Below are positions 62,356 through 64,000 of a stretch of 64,000 bases of DNA, one piece after another. Positions within the stretch are counted from its first letter, which is position 1; the number at the start of each line of letters is the position of its first letter. Origin of the DNA: Paraburkholderia sp. BL10I2N1 (GTDB taxonomy: Bacteria > Pseudomonadota > Gammaproteobacteria > Burkholderiales > Burkholderiaceae); the NCBI RefSeq assembly GCF_004361815.1, contig NZ_SNWA01000001.1, positions 1,240,001 to 1,304,000 on the forward strand. The letters run 5' to 3'. The notes under the pieces were generated by a model that was not told the DNA's origin, made no database searches, and saw only the letters and a list, made by a program, of their open reading frames with translations. The position numbers were made by a program, and so were the translations under genes.

Positions 62356-62817
62356 GCTTGACTCCCGATGAGCTTAACGGACCGGCAACATACCGCTTCC
62401 CATTGAGAGCAATTATTGCGAAAGACATCCAGCCGCCATCGGTGGATAAGGAAGGAGAAAGGGAGGCAATTCGGGCATTCGGAGGCGCGGTACGAACCCG
62501 GTAGGCGGTCCGTTAAACTGCGTCGCATGCTCTCCCGGTTCCCCGGGAGCCTCCAGTTTTTCCAAAAACCGCACACGGACCATGAACCGGGGATCGTCTA
62601 TCGTCACATAACGCGTGGCGGTTTCTGGCAGCGTAGCTGAGGTCCCTCTGGTGCATCGGACAACTGTCGGATTGCCCGTGCGGGAGAATAGCTCTGGTCG
62701 CGGTCAGTCGCACATTCTGGTGAGCACTGCATCCCGCTGGAGAGATTTGTTTTTCATATGACGTGACCGGGCCAGGGCCACCGCGCGCATTGGGGTACCC
62801 AAATGCGGAGGTTCATC
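62356..62817. other. Non-coding 462 bp between flhF and the IS110 transposase
   Basis: No protein I recognise, and no trace of an flhA 3' end. TTAACGGACC (62374-62383) and GGTCCGTTAA (62507-62516) form a 10-bp inverted repeat. The part nearest the transposase (about 62640-62817) is probably the non-coding end of the IS and contains short stems such as CGGACA-ACTGTC-type. The flhF promoter should be in 62370-62520 but could not be fixed. Confidence 0.5.
62640..62817 (+). ncRNA. Candidate IS110 left end with bridge-RNA region
   Basis: In IS110-group elements the RNA that pairs with target and donor DNA is encoded between the left end and the transposase gene. The ~180 bp here has the right position and size and holds several short hairpins. 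The exact IS boundary and loops could not be determined by eye, so this is a positional prediction. Confidence 0.35.
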
Positions 62818-64000
62818 ATGTTACAGACACTCCCCATGCTCGATCCGTTAGCCGCGTTCGTGGACATCGGCAGTGAACACATGCATGTTTCGGTGGGCGG
62901 CAACAGGCCGGAAGTGTTCGGTACCGTCACGTCGCAGCTGCACGCGTTGCGCGACTGGCTGCTCGCACAGGGCGTGCATTCGGTAGCCATGGAAGCGACC
63001 GGCGTCTACTGGTTACCGTTGTATGGTGTGCTGGAAAGCGCCGGTCTGGAAGTGCGCATGGTCAATGGCAGGCAGACGCGCAACCTGCCGGGCAGGAAGA
63101 CCGATATGGCCGACAGCCAGTGGGGGGCCACGCTGCACATGCATGGTCTGCTGCACGCCGGCTTCGTGCCACCGGCTGACATCCGCCGGCTGCAGGACTA
63201 CCTGCGCCTGCGTGCCGATCACGTGGCGGCGGCAGCGGGTTGTGTGCAACTGATGCAAAAGGCTTTCGAGCGCATGAACATCAAGCTGCATGATGTCATC
63301 TCGTCCCTGGCCGGCGTCAGCGGCATGGCGGTGACGCGCGCAGTCGTGGCCGGCGAGCGTTCCCCTGAGGCACTGGTGGCACTGTGCGACGTGCAGATCC
63401 GGCGCAAAAAGGAACAGGCCGTGATCGAGGCCCTGCGGGGCACCTGGGCCGACGAGCACATCTTCGCGCTGGGCCAGGCACTGCAATCGTGGGACCACTA
63501 CCAGAAACTCATCGCCGATTGCGACGAGCGCATCGCCACAGTGCTGCCGCCGCACGATGACACACAGCCGCCGCTGCCCAGGTCCACCCGGCAGACCGGC
63601 ATCAACGCACCGGAAATTTCCAGGCTGCGTGAGATCCTGGCCCAGATGTGCGGCGGACGGGATCTGACCAAGCTGCCCGCGCTGTCGTCCTATGGCGTGC
63701 TGCAACTGATCAGTGAGGTGGGTACCGACCTGAGCGTCTGGCCCACTGAAAAACACTTCACCGCCTGGACGGGACTGGCACCGGGCAGCAGCGATAGCGG
63801 CAAACGCAGGAAAGGCGTAAAGCGCGGCCGCAACCGGACCGGACGGCTGTTCTGCATGATGGCGCAAAGCCTGGTACGCAGCAGGGATATTGCGCTGGGC
63901 GGTTTCTACCGCCGTCTCGCGGCACGCCGCGGCGGGCTGGTGGCGACCAAGGCGCTGGCGCGCAAGCTGGCCGCCTGGTTCTGGCGCGTGATGGTCAAGG
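62818..64000 (+). CDS. IS110-family transposase (continues past the right edge)
   Basis: 394 codons are in the window without a stop. The N-terminal RuvC-like DEDD domain keeps all four acids: Asp16 in FVDIGSEHMHV, Glu59 in AMEATGVYW, Asp96 and Asp99 in GRKTDMADSQW. The C-terminal Transposase_20 domain begins LPALSSYGVLQLISEVGTD and includes FTAWTGLAPGSSDSGKRRKG with the Ser-containing strand. The central helical part is long. GGAGG lies six bases before the ATG at 62818. IS110 enzymes are guided by a bridge RNA encoded in the non-coding end of the element. The gene looks intact so far. Confidence 0.92.
   Translation, partial: MLQTLPMLDPLAAFVDIGSEHMHVSVGGNRPEVFGTVTSQLHALRDWLLAQGVHSVAMEATGVYWLPLYGVLESAGLEVRMVNGRQTRNLPGRKTDMADSQWGATLHMHGLLHAGFVPPADIRRLQDYLRLRADHVAAAAGCVQLMQKAFERMNIKLHDVISSLAGVSGMAVTRAVVAGERSPEALVALCDVQIRRKKEQAVIEALRGTWADEHIFALGQALQSWDHYQKLIADCDERIATVLPPHDDTQPPLPRSTRQTGINAPEISRLREILAQMCGGRDLTKLPALSSYGVLQLISEVGTDLSVWPTEKHFTAWTGLAPGSSDSGKRRKGVKRGRNRTGRLFCMMAQSLVRSRDIALGGFYRRLAARRGGLVATKALARKLAAWFWRVMVK

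Overview
The window is high-GC DNA from a Burkholderia-type betaproteobacterium, most likely Paraburkholderia, Caballeronia or Burkholderia. This rests on protein flavour, gene order (cca / GST / epimerase / slt / fthC; ahcY / holin-like / metF), a betaproteobacterial SAH riboswitch in front of ahcY, and the layout of the flagellar genes. No tRNA, rRNA, CRISPR array or prophage was seen. The only mobile element is an IS110-family transposase gene that runs off the right edge.

Region 1 (1-26.8 kb) is housekeeping and metabolism. From the left: the start of cca, a glutathione S-transferase, an NDUFA9-like epimerase, the lytic transglycosylase slt and, divergently, 5-formyl-THF cyclo-ligase. A winged-helix regulator then faces a 5-oxoproline operon (pxpB-pxpC-pxpA followed by the membrane pair DUF969-DUF979). 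Next is a dipeptide ABC transporter operon on the minus strand (dppA-B-C-D-F) with a TraB/GumN-like protein overlapping its end. The ahcY - holin-like - metF operon begins with an SAH riboswitch. It is followed by an LrgA/LrgB pair with a divergent LysR regulator, a decayed GMC oxidoreductase fragment, aidB and an aldehyde dehydrogenase.

Region 2 (26.4-62.4 kb) is one large flagellar locus. A minus-strand block holds fliE, fliS, fliT, a second FliK-like gene and a stand-alone FlhB C-domain gene. A plus-strand block holds fliF-G-H-I-J-K and, after a 0.9-kb spacer containing a ~700-bp imperfect inverted repeat, fliL-M-N-O-P-Q-R. A minus-strand block holds flgB-C-D-E-F-G-H-I-J, ycgR and flgK-flgL. 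flgA, flgM and flgN lie on the plus strand. A toxin-antitoxin pair is inserted between flgN and fliA. The minus-strand operon flhF-flhG-fliA closes the locus. flhA, flhB, flagellin, fliD, the motor genes and flhDC are not in the window.

Four sites read as sigma-28 (FliA) promoters, upstream of fliST, flgKL, ycgR and flgM. With fliA and flgM also present, the late-gene switch is visible here: hook completion exports FlgM, FliA is released, and filament-junction, chaperone and brake genes come on.

Region 3 (62.4-64 kb) has no housekeeping gene. A 460-bp non-coding stretch separates flhF from the IS110 transposase, where an flhA gene might have been expected.
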